A stretch of DNA of 57,192 nt from JAJDIA01 sp031555505. GTDB taxonomy: Bacteria; Bacteroidota; Bacteroidia; Bacteroidales; Tannerellaceae. The notes under the pieces are model-generated. The model searched no databases, had not been told where the DNA came from, and saw only the letters and a list, made by a program, of their open reading frames with translations. Below, one piece after another: positions 26,011 through 34,642 of the stretch (the first letter of the stretch is position 1; each line of letters opens with the position of its first letter). Position numbers and translations under genes: made by a program. The stretch lies in assembly GCA_031555505.1 (NCBI GenBank), contig JAVBUH010000032.1:1-57192 (forward strand), written 5' to 3'.

Positions 26011-27951
26011 CTATTCAACTTGTTTAATTGATTCTATTTCATGTAGCCAAAGTGTAGCCATGGCATCGCTTGGCATGCGCCAGTCACCCCGGGGAGACAG
26101 ACTAATCGTTCCAACTTTCGGTCCATCAGGCAAACAGCTTCTCTTAAACTGTTGTTGGAAGAAGCGCCGGAAAAACACATGCATCCATTTCTGTATCACG
26201 GCCGGTTCGTATACACCGGCAAATGCGATCTGCGCCAGGTAATTGATTTTAGACGGACGGGCGCCGAAGCGGAGAAAATGGTAGAGGAAGAAATCATGTA
26301 ACTCATACGGACCCACGAGGTCTTCCGTCTTTTGCCTGATCGTTCCGTCGGAAGCTGCCGGGATGAGTTCGGGGCTGATCGGCGTATCGATAATATCGAG
26401 CAACGTACGGCGTGAAGCATCGTCTACCTTGTGATTGGCTACCCATTCCACCAGGTAGCGTACCAGTGTTTTAGGGATACCGGCATTTACACCGTACATC
26501 GACATGTGGTCGCCATTGTAGGTGGCCCAGCCCAATGCCAGTTCAGACAGGTCGCCCGTGCCTATCACCAGTCCGTTTTCCTGATTAGCGATATCCATCA
26601 GCAGTTGCGTCCGTTCGCGGGCTTGACTGTTTTCATACGTTACGTCGTGTTTGTTCGCATCGTGCCCAATATCCTGGAAGTGCTGCAGACAGGCTTCCCG
26701 GATGGAAATTTCGCGGAACGTTACGCCCAGCGAACGGATCAGGGATACGGCATTTGTATACGTACGGTCAGTAGTACCGAACCCCGGCATTGTGATGCCG
26801 CGTATCTGCGAACGGGGTATCCGGAGAAGGTCAAAAGTCATCGCTGTTACCAGTAAAGCCAATGTCGAATCCAGTCCGCCCGAAATACCAATCACAGCCG
26901 TTTCGGCGTGCGTATGTACCATTCGCTTGGCCAATCCCGCCACCTGTATCTGGAAGATCTCTTCGCAACGTGCAGTCAACGCATCTCCCGAAGGGGTAAA
27001 CGGACGGGGATCAATGGTGCGGGTGAGTACAGGCGATCCGGCGGTCTGAGGTAATGTGAAAGCTATCCGTGGCACGTCTTCCGGCACAAATGCCAAAGCG
27101 CCTTTCATAAAACTATTACTCACCAGGCGATCGTGCCGCAAATTGTCTATATCTATTTCACTCACTACCAACTGTTCTTCCATCGAAAAGCGGTGGGATT
27201 CCTGTAGTATTACGCCATTTTCAGCAATGAGGCAGCTACCCGAAAACACCAGGTCGGTAGTAGATTCACCAAAACCACAGGAGGCATATACATAACCGGC
27301 GATACACCGGCCCGATTGCTGGGCCACCAGCGCACGGCGATAGGCGTGCTTACCAATCAGTTCATTGCTGGCCGAGAGGTTCAGGATCACTTGGGCGCCC
27401 AGCATCGCCAGTTGCGAACTGGGGGGGACAGGCACCCATAAATCTTCGCAGATTTCCACACCGATCGAGAAGGTGCCTAAAGTAAATACCGACAAATGGT
27501 TCATCGGATACCGCTCCGCTCCGATCCGTATCGTATCTTCTGTCAATTCAAGCGCTGATGTAAACCATCGTTCTTCCTGAAACTCTTTATAATTAGACAA
27601 ATACGTTTTAGGGATAACCCCCAGGATACGCCCTTTCTGGAAAGCCACCGCCGCATTGATCAGGCAGTTCCCGGCTACCAGCGGCAAGCCTGCCACTGTA
27701 AAGATATCCAGGTCTTTTGTCTGCTCTACCAGGTGTAACAATGCCTTCTCGGCTTCCTGCAACAGCGTATGTTGCGCAAACAAATCAAGGCAGGTATAGG
27801 CTGTAACCGACAGCTCCGGAAAGGCAAGTACCTCTACCCCGCAACCGGCAGCCTGGCGCATCAAACCTTCTATTTGTTTGACGTTATATACACAATCGGC
27901 CACCTGCACCCGCGGAACAGCCGCCGCCACTTTTACGAATCCATGGTTCAT
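26011..27951 (-). CDS. nadE: Glutamine-dependent NAD+ synthetase
   Basis: 646 residues; makes NAD+ from deamido-NAD+, ATP and glutamine. The N-terminal nitrilase-type glutaminase domain has Glu (FPELSVTAYTC), Lys (IPKTYLSNY) and Cys (VEICEDLW). The C-terminal synthetase domain has the PP-loop GISGGLDSTLAL and GTGDLSELALGW. The frame is open to a TTG at 27975, but the ATG at 27951 (MNHGFVKVAAAVP) fits the family and was chosen. It is first in an operon with the 73-residue protein and the IMPACT-family protein. Confidence 0.97.
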   Translation of the reverse strand: MNHGFVKVAAAVPRVQVADCVYNVKQIEGLMRQAAGCGVEVLAFPELSVTAYTCLDLFAQHTLLQEAEKALLHLVEQTKDLDIFTVAGLPLVAGNCLINAAVAFQKGRILGVIPKTYLSNYKEFQEERWFTSALELTEDTIRIGAERYPMNHLSVFTLGTFSIGVEICEDLWVPVPPSSQLAMLGAQVILNLSASNELIGKHAYRRALVAQQSGRCIAGYVYASCGFGESTTDLVFSGSCLIAENGVILQESHRFSMEEQLVVSEIDIDNLRHDRLVSNSFMKGALAFVPEDVPRIAFTLPQTAGSPVLTRTIDPRPFTPSGDALTARCEEIFQIQVAGLAKRMVHTHAETAVIGISGGLDSTLALLVTAMTFDLLRIPRSQIRGITMPGFGTTDRTYTNAVSLIRSLGVTFREISIREACLQHFQDIGHDANKHDVTYENSQARERTQLLMDIANQENGLVIGTGDLSELALGWATYNGDHMSMYGVNAGIPKTLVRYLVEWVANHKVDDASRRTLLDIIDTPISPELIPAASDGTIRQKTEDLVGPYELHDFFLYHFLRFGARPSKINYLAQIAFAGVYEPAVIQKWMHVFFRRFFQQQFKRSCLPDGPKVGTISLSPRGDWRMPSDAMATLWLHEIESIKQVE

Positions 27952-28039
27952 ATACAAGGTATTTTCAGACTTCAAACTTACACAAAATCTTTGTATCTGC
28001 CTCTACAAATAGTAAGGAAAGGCTGTATGGGAAGCGGAT

Positions 28040-28333
28040 TTAGCGAATCACGATCTCCCGGATAACCGTATCTCCGGCATATTCATTGAGGCTTTTCACC
28101 AAACGTTCACGGCAGATCGTGAGTTCACTGCGTAAAGCGGCCGACGTAACGGAGACATATAGCACACCCTCGCGTACATATATATTATGCGTATACTGCA
28201 GGATGTGACTTCCCAGCAAATCGCCCCATCCGTTTTTGATACGCGTTTCAAGGATGCGCTTTCGTAGCTCCGGATGCTGAGCAAAAAAGTCGTGGATGGC
28301 CTCGCCTATGCGTTGGGAATTTCTTCTTTTCAT
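28040..28333 (-). CDS. DUF721 / DciA-like protein
   Basis: 97 residues with the DUF721 pattern: an N-terminal helix (IGEAIHDFFAQH), a Trp-containing segment (KNGWGDLLGSHILQYT), strands (VREGVLYVSVTS) and a helix with SELTICRERLVKSLN. DciA, the characterised member, loads the replicative helicase. The gene overlaps the end of recF by four bases, so the two are translated together, in line with a DNA-replication role. Confidence 0.85.
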   Translation of the reverse strand: MKRRNSQRIGEAIHDFFAQHPELRKRILETRIKNGWGDLLGSHILQYTHNIYVREGVLYVSVTSAALRSELTICRERLVKSLNEYAGDTVIREIVIR

Positions 28334-29433
28334 TCCTGTTCGGTTAAAGCGGTTATATCACCCTGCTCTACTTTGAACAGGGCATAGTCATGATCCATTT
28401 TGGCCAGGATGGCATCCAGGTAGTTACGGTTGGTATCCGTAATAAAGATCTGGCCAAACGCCGGATCACCCACCAGTTTGATGATCTGTTCCACACGCGA
28501 AGCATCCAGTTTATCGAAGATATCATCCAGCAGCAGCACGGGTGTTGTATGTCCCTTTTGTGCCAGGCAGGCGAATTGCGCCAGTTTGAGGGCGATCAGG
28601 TACGTTTTATTCTGTCCCTGCGAACCGATACGGCGGATAAGTGCGCCATTCAGTGTCATCTCCAATTCGTCTTTGTGAATACCTACGGAGGTATAGCCCA
28701 GAATACGGTCACGCTCCCGGTTGTCCCGGAGAAGAGACGCCAGTCCTTCATTGTCAAGGCGGGAAATATAGTGCAGGTCGATCTGTTCGGCTGATTGGGA
28801 GATCAACTGGTAATAGGCATTGAAGACCGGGATGAATGCCGTGATCATTTCGGCCCGCTTTTCCCGGATAGTGCAACCAAAGCGATCGAGTTGCATCTCC
28901 AGCACATCATACAGGGCCTCATCGGCCGATTGGCTTTTCAGCAATGAATTCCGTTGAAACAAGGCTTTATTATACTGGATCAGGGCATGCAGGTAAGTAG
29001 CGTCTTGTTGCGAGATGATCACATCCATAAATCGTCTTCGCTCTTCACTCCCACCCTGTATCAACACGGCATCGGCCGGCGACACCATCACCAGTGGCAG
29101 CAGGCCGATATGCTCAGACAGCTTGTCGTATTCCTTCTTGTTGCGTTTAAATTGTTTGCGCTGGCGGCGGCGTATGGCACAGAAGATATCCTCTTCCCGG
29201 CCATCCAGTTCATACTCACCCTGCAATACACATAGGTCGCTTTCACTATGGATCAGCTGGCTGTCGGGGGTGTTTAAATGGCTGCGACAAAAAGAGAGGT
29301 AGTGGATGGCATCCAACAGATTGGTTTTCCCCATCCCGTTGTTGCCAAAAAAGCAATTCATCTTGTAGGAAAATTGAACCTCAGACTGCCGGATGTTCTT
29401 ATAGTTGACAATGGAAAGCTTTTTGAGTATCAT
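28330..29433 (-). CDS. recF: DNA replication and repair protein RecF
   Basis: 367 residues, an SMC-like ATPase that helps load RecA at gapped DNA. Walker A is GNNGMGKT (residues 30-37), the signature region is QGQNKTYLIALKLAQ and Walker B is PVLLLDDIFDKLD. The open frame begins with a GTG at 29439, but the ATG at 29433 (MILKKLSIVNYKN) matches RecF N-termini. A predicted -7 box lies 18 bases upstream. Confidence 0.96.
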   Translation of the reverse strand: MILKKLSIVNYKNIRQSEVQFSYKMNCFFGNNGMGKTNLLDAIHYLSFCRSHLNTPDSQLIHSESDLCVLQGEYELDGREEDIFCAIRRRQRKQFKRNKKEYDKLSEHIGLLPLVMVSPADAVLIQGGSEERRRFMDVIISQQDATYLHALIQYNKALFQRNSLLKSQSADEALYDVLEMQLDRFGCTIREKRAEMITAFIPVFNAYYQLISQSAEQIDLHYISRLDNEGLASLLRDNRERDRILGYTSVGIHKDELEMTLNGALIRRIGSQGQNKTYLIALKLAQFACLAQKGHTTPVLLLDDIFDKLDASRVEQIIKLVGDPAFGQIFITDTNRNYLDAILAKMDHDYALFKVEQGDITALTEQE

Positions 29434-29451
29434 CTGCACGTATTAACTGTA

Positions 29452-29459
29452 CAAATGTA
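29452..29459 (-). promoter_or_regulatory. Predicted -7 box, recF
   Basis: On the minus strand the bases read TACATTTG. Transcription would begin about 12 bases before the recF ATG, so the leader is very short. Confidence 0.5.
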
Positions 29460-29500
29460 AAAAATATACGGCAAAATGCGTTTTATTCCATAAAAAAAAC

Positions 29501-29508
29501 TACTTTTG
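29501..29508 (+). promoter_or_regulatory. Predicted -7 box, TPR gene
   Basis: TACTTTTG on the plus strand, 64 bases before the ATG at 29572, back to back with the recF promoter. Confidence 0.6.
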
Positions 29509-29571
29509 CGCTTTGAATTACAAATCGTATCGAACAAGGTATATAACTAATAAACAACGATAAAATCGATT

Positions 29572-30261
29572 ATGGCTACTACTAAGAAAAATGGCACCCC
29601 GAATGAGATTGAAGTAGGAGAACTTGTTTCCAGATCGGAACAGTTTATCGAAAACCACTCCAAGAAACTGATCTATGGCATACTGGCCATTGCAATTGTG
29701 GTGGGGGCTTTTTTAGGCATTAAGCACGGTTATCTGGCTCCGCGTGAAAAGAAAGCGGCAGTTGCCCTGTTTAAAGGCGAACAATATTTTGATAAAGATT
29801 CCTTTGCTTTGGCATTGAATGGCAATGGTGCCGACTATGACGGTCTTGAAGCCATCATCAACCAATACGGCAGTACGAAAGCCGGTAACCTGGCAAAAGC
29901 ATACGCCGGTATCTGCTACTACAAGATGGGTGAAACCGACAAAGCGATCAGCAAACTGAAATCATTCAGCGCCGATGATCAGATGATCTCACCTGCGATT
30001 GTAGGTTTAATCGGGGATTGCTATGTGAACAACGGTGATACCAAAGAAGGCATCAGCTATTTCGAAAAAGCGGCTAAGGCTGCCGATAATGCAGTGATCA
30101 GCCCGATCTACCTGAAAAAGGCCGGTATTGCCTACGAAAGCCTGAAACAATATAAAGATGCAGTGGCAGCCTACACCGCTATCAAGGAAAAATATGCCAC
30201 CTCGGCCGATGCCGCCGATATCGATAAGTATATTGTACGTGCAACCGAACTGGGTAAATAA
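29572..30261 (+). CDS. Membrane-anchored tetratricopeptide protein
   Basis: 229 residues. After a polar N-terminus (residues 1-33) comes one membrane helix (LIYGILAIAIVVGAFLGI, about 34-52), then helical repeats of TPR type (AKAYAGICYYKMGETDKAIS, IGDCYVNNGDTKEGISYFEKA, KAGIAYESLKQYKDAVAAY). The domain layout resembles YfgM/TPR_21 proteins, which assist envelope protein folding, but that role is only an analogy. It lies alone between recF and ribH and is followed by a terminator. Confidence 0.88.
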   Translation: MATTKKNGTPNEIEVGELVSRSEQFIENHSKKLIYGILAIAIVVGAFLGIKHGYLAPREKKAAVALFKGEQYFDKDSFALALNGNGADYDGLEAIINQYGSTKAGNLAKAYAGICYYKMGETDKAISKLKSFSADDQMISPAIVGLIGDCYVNNGDTKEGISYFEKAAKAADNAVISPIYLKKAGIAYESLKQYKDAVAAYTAIKEKYATSADAADIDKYIVRATELGK

Positions 30262-30288
30262 TCTCTTTGCAGCATAACAACACATAAG

Positions 30289-30319
30289 AAGGATGTCCTC
30301 TCAAGGCATCCTTTTTTTT
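30289..30319 (+). terminator. Intrinsic terminator after TPR gene
   Basis: aaggatg (30289-30295) pairs with catcctt (30307-30313), with further pairs inside, and a run of T reaches 30319. It separates the TPR gene from ribH. Confidence 0.8.
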
Positions 30320-30333
30320 AACTTACACAGACT

Positions 30334-30828
30334 ATGGCTACAGCTTATCAGAATTTATCCGATTACGATTTCAATAGTGTACCCGATGCTTCCCAGATGA
30401 GTATTGGCATCGTAGTTGCCGAATGGAACAAAAACATTACCGAAAAACTGCTTGAAGGCGCCTGCAACACACTGGAAAAACACGGCGTAAAGCCCGGCAA
30501 TATCCAGGTAGGACGTGTGCCAGGCAGTTTTGAACTTACTTTTGGGGCCAAACGCATGGCCGAGTGTAAAGACCTGGATGCCATAATCATCCTGGGATGT
30601 GTGGTAAAAGGTGATACGCCCCATTTTGATTACGTATGTTCAGGGGTAACGCAAGGAATTACCGAATTAAACATGATGTATGATATCCCGTTCATATTCG
30701 GTTTGTTAACTACCGACTCCATGCAACAAGCCGAAGACCGTGCCGGTGGAAAGCATGGAAACAAGGGCGATGAAGCCGCAATTACTGCAATAAAAATGAT
30801 CGATTATTCTTGCAAGTTACAAAATTAG
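30334..30828 (+). CDS. ribH: 6,7-dimethyl-8-ribityllumazine synthase
   Basis: 164 residues. Catalyses the next-to-last step of riboflavin synthesis, joining 5-amino-6-ribitylaminouracil with 3,4-dihydroxybutanone phosphate. VAEWNKNITEKLLEGA, the substrate loop VPGSFELTFGAKRMA, GCVVKGDTPHFDYV with the catalytic His, and NKGDEAAITAIKM are all in place. The N-terminal extension of about 20 residues is normal. It starts just 15 bases after the terminator of the gene upstream, so its promoter must lie in or before that hairpin, or some readthrough occurs. Confidence 0.97.
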   Translation: MATAYQNLSDYDFNSVPDASQMSIGIVVAEWNKNITEKLLEGACNTLEKHGVKPGNIQVGRVPGSFELTFGAKRMAECKDLDAIIILGCVVKGDTPHFDYVCSGVTQGITELNMMYDIPFIFGLLTTDSMQQAEDRAGGKHGNKGDEAAITAIKMIDYSCKLQN

Positions 30829-30831
30829 TCG

Positions 30832-30839
30832 TACCTTTG
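30832..30839 (+). promoter_or_regulatory. Predicted promoter, tRNA pair
   Basis: TACCTTTG with a TTG (30810-30812) 19 bases upstream, the best -33/-7 match in the window. Transcription would begin about 10 bases before tRNA-Tyr. Confidence 0.7.
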
Positions 30840-30855
30840 CACTCGTTAAACAAAG

Positions 30856-30938
30856 GGGCAGTTACCAGAGTGGCCAAATGGGGCTGACTGTAACTCAGCT
30901 GTCTTTCGACTTCGGTGGTTCGAATCCATCACTGCCCA
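30856..30938 (+). tRNA. tRNA-Tyr (anticodon GTA)
   Basis: 83 bases with a 7-pair acceptor stem (gggcagt / actgccc), anticodon stem gctga/tcagc around loop ctGTAac, a long variable arm as expected for a class II tRNA, and the T loop ggttcgaatcc. CCA is not encoded; the discriminator base is A. Confidence 0.97.
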
Positions 30939-30942
30939 CGAT

Positions 30943-30974
30943 AATGGACAATTGTAACGAATCAATTGTCCATT
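30943..30974. repeat. Perfect inverted repeat between the two tRNAs
   Basis: aatggacaattg (30943-30954) is repeated inverted as caattgtccatt (30963-30974) with an 8-base loop. No T run follows, so it is not a terminator; it fills the tRNA spacer and could guide processing of the joint transcript. Confidence 0.75.
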
Positions 30975-30988
30975 GTCAATTAAAAACC

Positions 30989-31061
30989 GCGGAAGTAGCT
31001 CAGTCGATAGAGCATTAGCCTTCCAAGCTGAGGGTCGCGGGTTTGAGTCCCGTCTTCCGCT
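30989..31061 (+). tRNA. tRNA-Gly (anticodon TCC)
   Basis: 73 bases. Acceptor stem gcggaag / cttccgc, D arm gctcagtcgatagagc, anticodon stem ttagc/gctga around loop ctTCCaa, T arm gcgggtttgagtcccgt. CCA is not encoded. It is joined to tRNA-Tyr in one probable transcript. Confidence 0.97.
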
Positions 31062-31074
31062 CTGATGCACAGAA

Positions 31075-31115
31075 AAAAAGCCTGAGGTCAAAGACTTCAG
31101 GCTTTTCAATTTTTA
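31075..31115. terminator. Bidirectional terminator, tRNA pair and fabD
   Basis: aaaagcctgaggtc pairs with gacttcaggctttt around a 3-base loop (31077-31107). T-rich tails occur on both strands, so it can end the tRNA transcript from the left and fabD from the right. Confidence 0.85.
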
Positions 31116-31150
31116 TACACTACCTACAGCTTATTGACGCTTATTGCAGC

Positions 31151-32032
31151 TTATTGCATTCCTTCCGTTACAGCGTCTTTGTCTATCTTCTTGATCAATC
31201 CCTGTAATACGGCGCCCGGTCCGAGTTCAACAAAATGGGTGCATCCGTCGGCAATCATGTTTTGAACCGATTGCGTCCATCGTACCGGAGCTGTTAACTG
31301 GGCAATCAGGTTGGCCTTGATCACTGCCGGCTCGGTCTGAGGCTGTGCGTTTACATTCTGGTAAACCGGACATACCGGTGTATTAAATGCGGTCGATTCA
31401 ATGGCGGCAGCCAGTTCGGCACGGGCCGGTTCCATCAGTGGCGAGTGGAAGGCACCACCCACTTTCAGCTTAAGGGCACGCTTGGCTCCGGCAGCAAGCA
31501 GTTTTTCGCAGGCGGCATCCACACCGGCATTACTGCCGGAAATAGCCAACTGCCCAGGACAGTTATAGTTGGCGCATACCACTACTTCGTCTGTGATTTC
31601 ATTACAAATCTTTTCCACGGTTTCATCCGGCAAAGCCAAAACGGCAGCCATCGTGGAAGGAGTCAGTTCGCAGGCTTTCTGCATGGCCATGGCACGTTGA
31701 GACACCAGTTTCAATCCGTCTTCAAAAGAGAGGGCTCCGGCAGCTACCAGCGCGGAAAATTCGCCCAGGGAATGTCCGGCTGTCATAGACGGCTGGAAAT
31801 CATCACCCAGCGTCTTGGCCAGGATCACCGAGTGCAGGAAAATAGCAGGTTGTGTCACTTTCGTTTGTCTCAAATCCTCGTCCGTTCCCTCAAACATCAG
31901 GTCTGTGATACGGAAACCGAGAATCTCATTTGCTTTCTCAAAGAGTTCTTTCGCCAGGGGATTATTGTCGTACAGATCCTTGCCCATACCTACAAACTGC
32001 GCTCCCTGACCTGGAAATACATACGCTTTCAT
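31151..32032 (-). CDS. fabD: Malonyl-CoA:ACP transacylase
   Basis: 293 residues. Loads malonyl groups from CoA onto acyl carrier protein for fatty acid synthesis. The N-terminal FPGQGAQFVGMG, the nucleophile motif GHSLGE (Ser88), QRAMAMQKAC and the His-containing GGAFHSPLM are present. It is transcribed alone from a promoter at 32080-32073 and ends at the shared terminator. Confidence 0.97.
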   Translation of the reverse strand: MKAYVFPGQGAQFVGMGKDLYDNNPLAKELFEKANEILGFRITDLMFEGTDEDLRQTKVTQPAIFLHSVILAKTLGDDFQPSMTAGHSLGEFSALVAAGALSFEDGLKLVSQRAMAMQKACELTPSTMAAVLALPDETVEKICNEITDEVVVCANYNCPGQLAISGSNAGVDAACEKLLAAGAKRALKLKVGGAFHSPLMEPARAELAAAIESTAFNTPVCPVYQNVNAQPQTEPAVIKANLIAQLTAPVRWTQSVQNMIADGCTHFVELGPGAVLQGLIKKIDKDAVTEGMQ

Positions 32033-32072
32033 TGTTCTAATAATTTTCTAATTTCAGATTTTTAAGACCGCG

Positions 32073-32080
32073 CAAAGGTA
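32073..32080 (-). promoter_or_regulatory. Predicted -7 box, fabD
   Basis: On the minus strand the bases read TACCTTTG, 41 bases before the fabD start. Confidence 0.6.
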
Positions 32081-32120
32081 ATAAATTTGGAATAAACCGC
32101 CTACTTATGGTTACATATTG

Positions 32121-32128
32121 TATCTTTG
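32121..32128 (+). promoter_or_regulatory. Predicted -7 box, tatA-tatC
   Basis: TATCTTTG on the plus strand, 45 bases before the tatA ATG and divergent from fabD. Confidence 0.6.
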
Positions 32129-32172
32129 CCGGTGTAAACAAGTAAATACTAACATTTAAAAATAGAGATATC

Positions 32173-32367
32173 ATGAATCATTTACTATTCCTCGGCAACC
32201 TGGGTACAGGTGAAATTATTATCATTGCAATCATCGTGTTGTTACTCTTTGGCGGCAAAAAGATACCCGAACTGATGAAAGGTATCGGTAAAGGAGTGAA
32301 GAATTTCAAAGATGGCGTGAAAGGACTCGAAGACGATATCAAGATCGACGATACCGAAAAGAAATAA
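32173..32367 (+). CDS. tatA: Twin-arginine translocase subunit TatA/TatE
   Basis: 64 residues. One membrane helix (EIIIIAIIVLLLFGG), the FGGKKIPELMKGIGKG hinge and amphipathic helix, and an acidic tail are all typical. It forms the pore that lets folded proteins with twin-arginine signals cross the inner membrane. tatC follows after 6 bases; no separate tatB is present here, as in many Bacteroidetes. Confidence 0.96.
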   Translation: MNHLLFLGNLGTGEIIIIAIIVLLLFGGKKIPELMKGIGKGVKNFKDGVKGLEDDIKIDDTEKK

Positions 32368-32373
32368 GACGCA

Positions 32374-33234
32374 ATGGAACAACATGATGAAATGTCTTTC
32401 TGGGACCACCTGGAAGAACTTCGTTGGACTATTTTCCGTTCCGTTTTAGCGCTCTTTATCTTTGCGATTCTGTTTTTTGCCTTCATGCGGGGCGAACATG
32501 GTATCTTCCACGGTATCATTATGGCACCCACACGGGGAGACTTTATCACCTACCAGTTATTCTGTAAAGCCGGTTCCTACTTTGGCGTAGTGAGTGATTT
32601 TTGTGATTCGGCATTCCATATTGATATTTTCAACATCAAGTTGGCATCACAGTTCTTCACCCACATGACCACCTCTTTCTGGCTGGCGTTGGTACTGACA
32701 TTCCCTTATCTGATGTACGAAGTATGGAAATTCATCAGTCCCGCGTTGTACGACAGTGAAAAAAGAAGTGTCCGTTGGGTGTTCCTGTTCGGAACGATCA
32801 TGTTCTTTATAGGCTGTGCCGTAGGATATTTTATGGTATTCCCGGTCACACTCCGCTTCTTGGCAACGTATCAGATCAGTGTGGATATTACAGAACAAGT
32901 ATCGTTGGAATCATACATGGACAACTTCCTGATGCTCACCTTCATCATGGGGATCGTATTCGAAATGCCGCTGTTGTCATGGCTGTTATCACAAATTGGA
33001 TTGATCAACCGTTCGCATTTCCATCAATACAGGCGTCACGCGATTATAGTCCTGCTGGTATTGGCAGCCTTTATAACACCCAGTGGCGACCCATTCACAC
33101 TGTCGATCGTATTCATCCCGCTGTACGGATTGTTTGAGTTGAGTGTCTTCTTTGTCAAGCCGGCCCCCAAGGACGACGACGACGAAGAGGAGGAGGAAAA
33201 CAACGATTATTTGCCCCATACGGTAAACGGATAA
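32374..33234 (+). CDS. tatC: Twin-arginine translocase subunit TatC
   Basis: 286 residues with six membrane helices. Receptor for the twin-arginine signal. The N-terminal SFWDHLEELRWTIFRS motif carries the conserved Glu, and PLLSWLLSQIGL and FITPSGDPF are characteristic. An insert at about 50-85 (HGIFHGIIMAPTRGDF) is seen in this phylum. The C-terminal tail is strikingly acidic (Asp/Glu run from about 268 to 277). Confidence 0.96.
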   Translation: MEQHDEMSFWDHLEELRWTIFRSVLALFIFAILFFAFMRGEHGIFHGIIMAPTRGDFITYQLFCKAGSYFGVVSDFCDSAFHIDIFNIKLASQFFTHMTTSFWLALVLTFPYLMYEVWKFISPALYDSEKRSVRWVFLFGTIMFFIGCAVGYFMVFPVTLRFLATYQISVDITEQVSLESYMDNFLMLTFIMGIVFEMPLLSWLLSQIGLINRSHFHQYRRHAIIVLLVLAAFITPSGDPFTLSIVFIPLYGLFELSVFFVKPAPKDDDDEEEEENNDYLPHTVNG

Positions 33235-33246
33235 ACCAATAAAAGG

Positions 33247-33277
33247 AAGTGCCCTCCAACGGGTACTTTTCTTTTTT
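33247..33277 (+). terminator. Intrinsic terminator after tatC
   Basis: aagtgccc (33247-33254) pairs with gggtactt (33261-33268, one G-U) and is followed by a T-rich tail including six T in a row (33272-33277). Confidence 0.8.
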
Positions 33278-33340
33278 AGATAAACACCACCTTATACTCA
33301 TCCTTAATTACTATCTTTACGCGGATTTTTAGACGATTAT

Positions 33341-34642
33341 ATGAGATTTGATGAACTACCGCTGGAAGACGCCGTATTGGACGGCCTCGATGCGATGAAT
33401 TTTTTAGAGACGACTCCTATACAGGAACTTACGATCCCGGTCATTTTAGAAGGAAAAGACATTATCGGTTGTGCCCAGACAGGTACCGGAAAAACGGCAG
33501 CGTATGTATTACCCATTATCAATGAACTGAGCCGTGGGGGATTCCATGAACATGCCGTAAATGCCGTCATTATGGCGCCTACACGCGAACTGGCACAACA
33601 GATCGATCAGCAGATCGAAGGCTTTTCCTATTTTATGCCCGTATCGGCTGTTGCCGTGTATGGCGGTACGGACGGTATTGCCTGGGAACAACAACGAAGA
33701 GGGTTGGAAATGGGAGCCGACATTGTGATCGCTACTCCGGGACGCTTGCTTTCGCACATCAAGCTGGGCACCGTAGACTTGTCGCAAACATCATTCTTCG
33801 TGCTTGACGAAGCCGATCGTATGCTGGATATGGGTTTTTACGACGACATCATGCACGTGTATAAACAACTCCCCGATTATTGCCAGGTAATCATGTTCTC
33901 GGCCACCATGCCTCCTAAGATCCGTACGCTGGCCAAGACAATCCTCAAAGACCCGGCAGAGATCAAGACAGAGATCTCCCGTCCGCCTGAATCCATTATG
34001 CAGACAGCCTATATCTGCTATGATATGCAAAAACTGAAGATCATCGAGTCGTTGTTTTCCGAAAGCCGTCCGCAACGGGTGATCATCTTCTCTTCGTCAA
34101 AGATGAAGGTAAAAGAACTGGCAGCCGTTCTCAAACGGATGAAGTTCAATGTGTCTGCCATGCATTCCGACCTGGAACAGTCGCAACGCGAAGAAGTAAT
34201 GAAAGACTTTAAAAACGGGAAGATAGATATCCTGGTTGCCACAGATGTGGTTGCCCGTGGAATCGATATCAACGACATCCGGCTGGTGATCAACTTTGAT
34301 ATTCCGCACGATCCGGAAGATTATGTACACCGCATCGGGCGTACGGCTCGCGGAACGGGAGGCGAAGGGTTGGCTATCACCTTCGTGTCTATCGAAGAGC
34401 AGGCAGCTTTCAAACGAATCGAAACATTCCTTGAGAAAGACATCTATAAAATTCCGGTAGATCCCAGACTGGGAGAAGCGCCGCTGTATGAACCCGAAAA
34501 GAACCGCAAGTTTGCACGGGGAAGAGGAAGAGGAGCCGGTAATGCAGGCAGTTCGGCTTCATCCAGACCGCGGGGGAAACATCAGGGAAAAGGACAAAAC
34601 GGCAGCAAGCCTCCGTACCGTAAAAAGCAGGACAAAGCCTGA
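33341..34642 (+). CDS. DEAD-box ATP-dependent RNA helicase
   Basis: 433 residues of the RhlE-like branch. Motifs in order: Q motif (TPIQ), AQTGTGKT, PTRELAQQ, DEAD, SAT, ARGIDI and HRIGRTARG. The last 45 residues are a basic Arg/Gly-rich tail that should bind RNA. It probably unwinds structured RNA in ribosome assembly or turnover. A TATCTTTA box close to the promoter consensus lies at 33312-33319. It converges with the next gene; their stops adjoin. Confidence 0.95.
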   Translation: MRFDELPLEDAVLDGLDAMNFLETTPIQELTIPVILEGKDIIGCAQTGTGKTAAYVLPIINELSRGGFHEHAVNAVIMAPTRELAQQIDQQIEGFSYFMPVSAVAVYGGTDGIAWEQQRRGLEMGADIVIATPGRLLSHIKLGTVDLSQTSFFVLDEADRMLDMGFYDDIMHVYKQLPDYCQVIMFSATMPPKIRTLAKTILKDPAEIKTEISRPPESIMQTAYICYDMQKLKIIESLFSESRPQRVIIFSSSKMKVKELAAVLKRMKFNVSAMHSDLEQSQREEVMKDFKNGKIDILVATDVVARGIDINDIRLVINFDIPHDPEDYVHRIGRTARGTGGEGLAITFVSIEEQAAFKRIETFLEKDIYKIPVDPRLGEAPLYEPEKNRKFARGRGRGAGNAGSSASSRPRGKHQGKGQNGSKPPYRKKQDKA

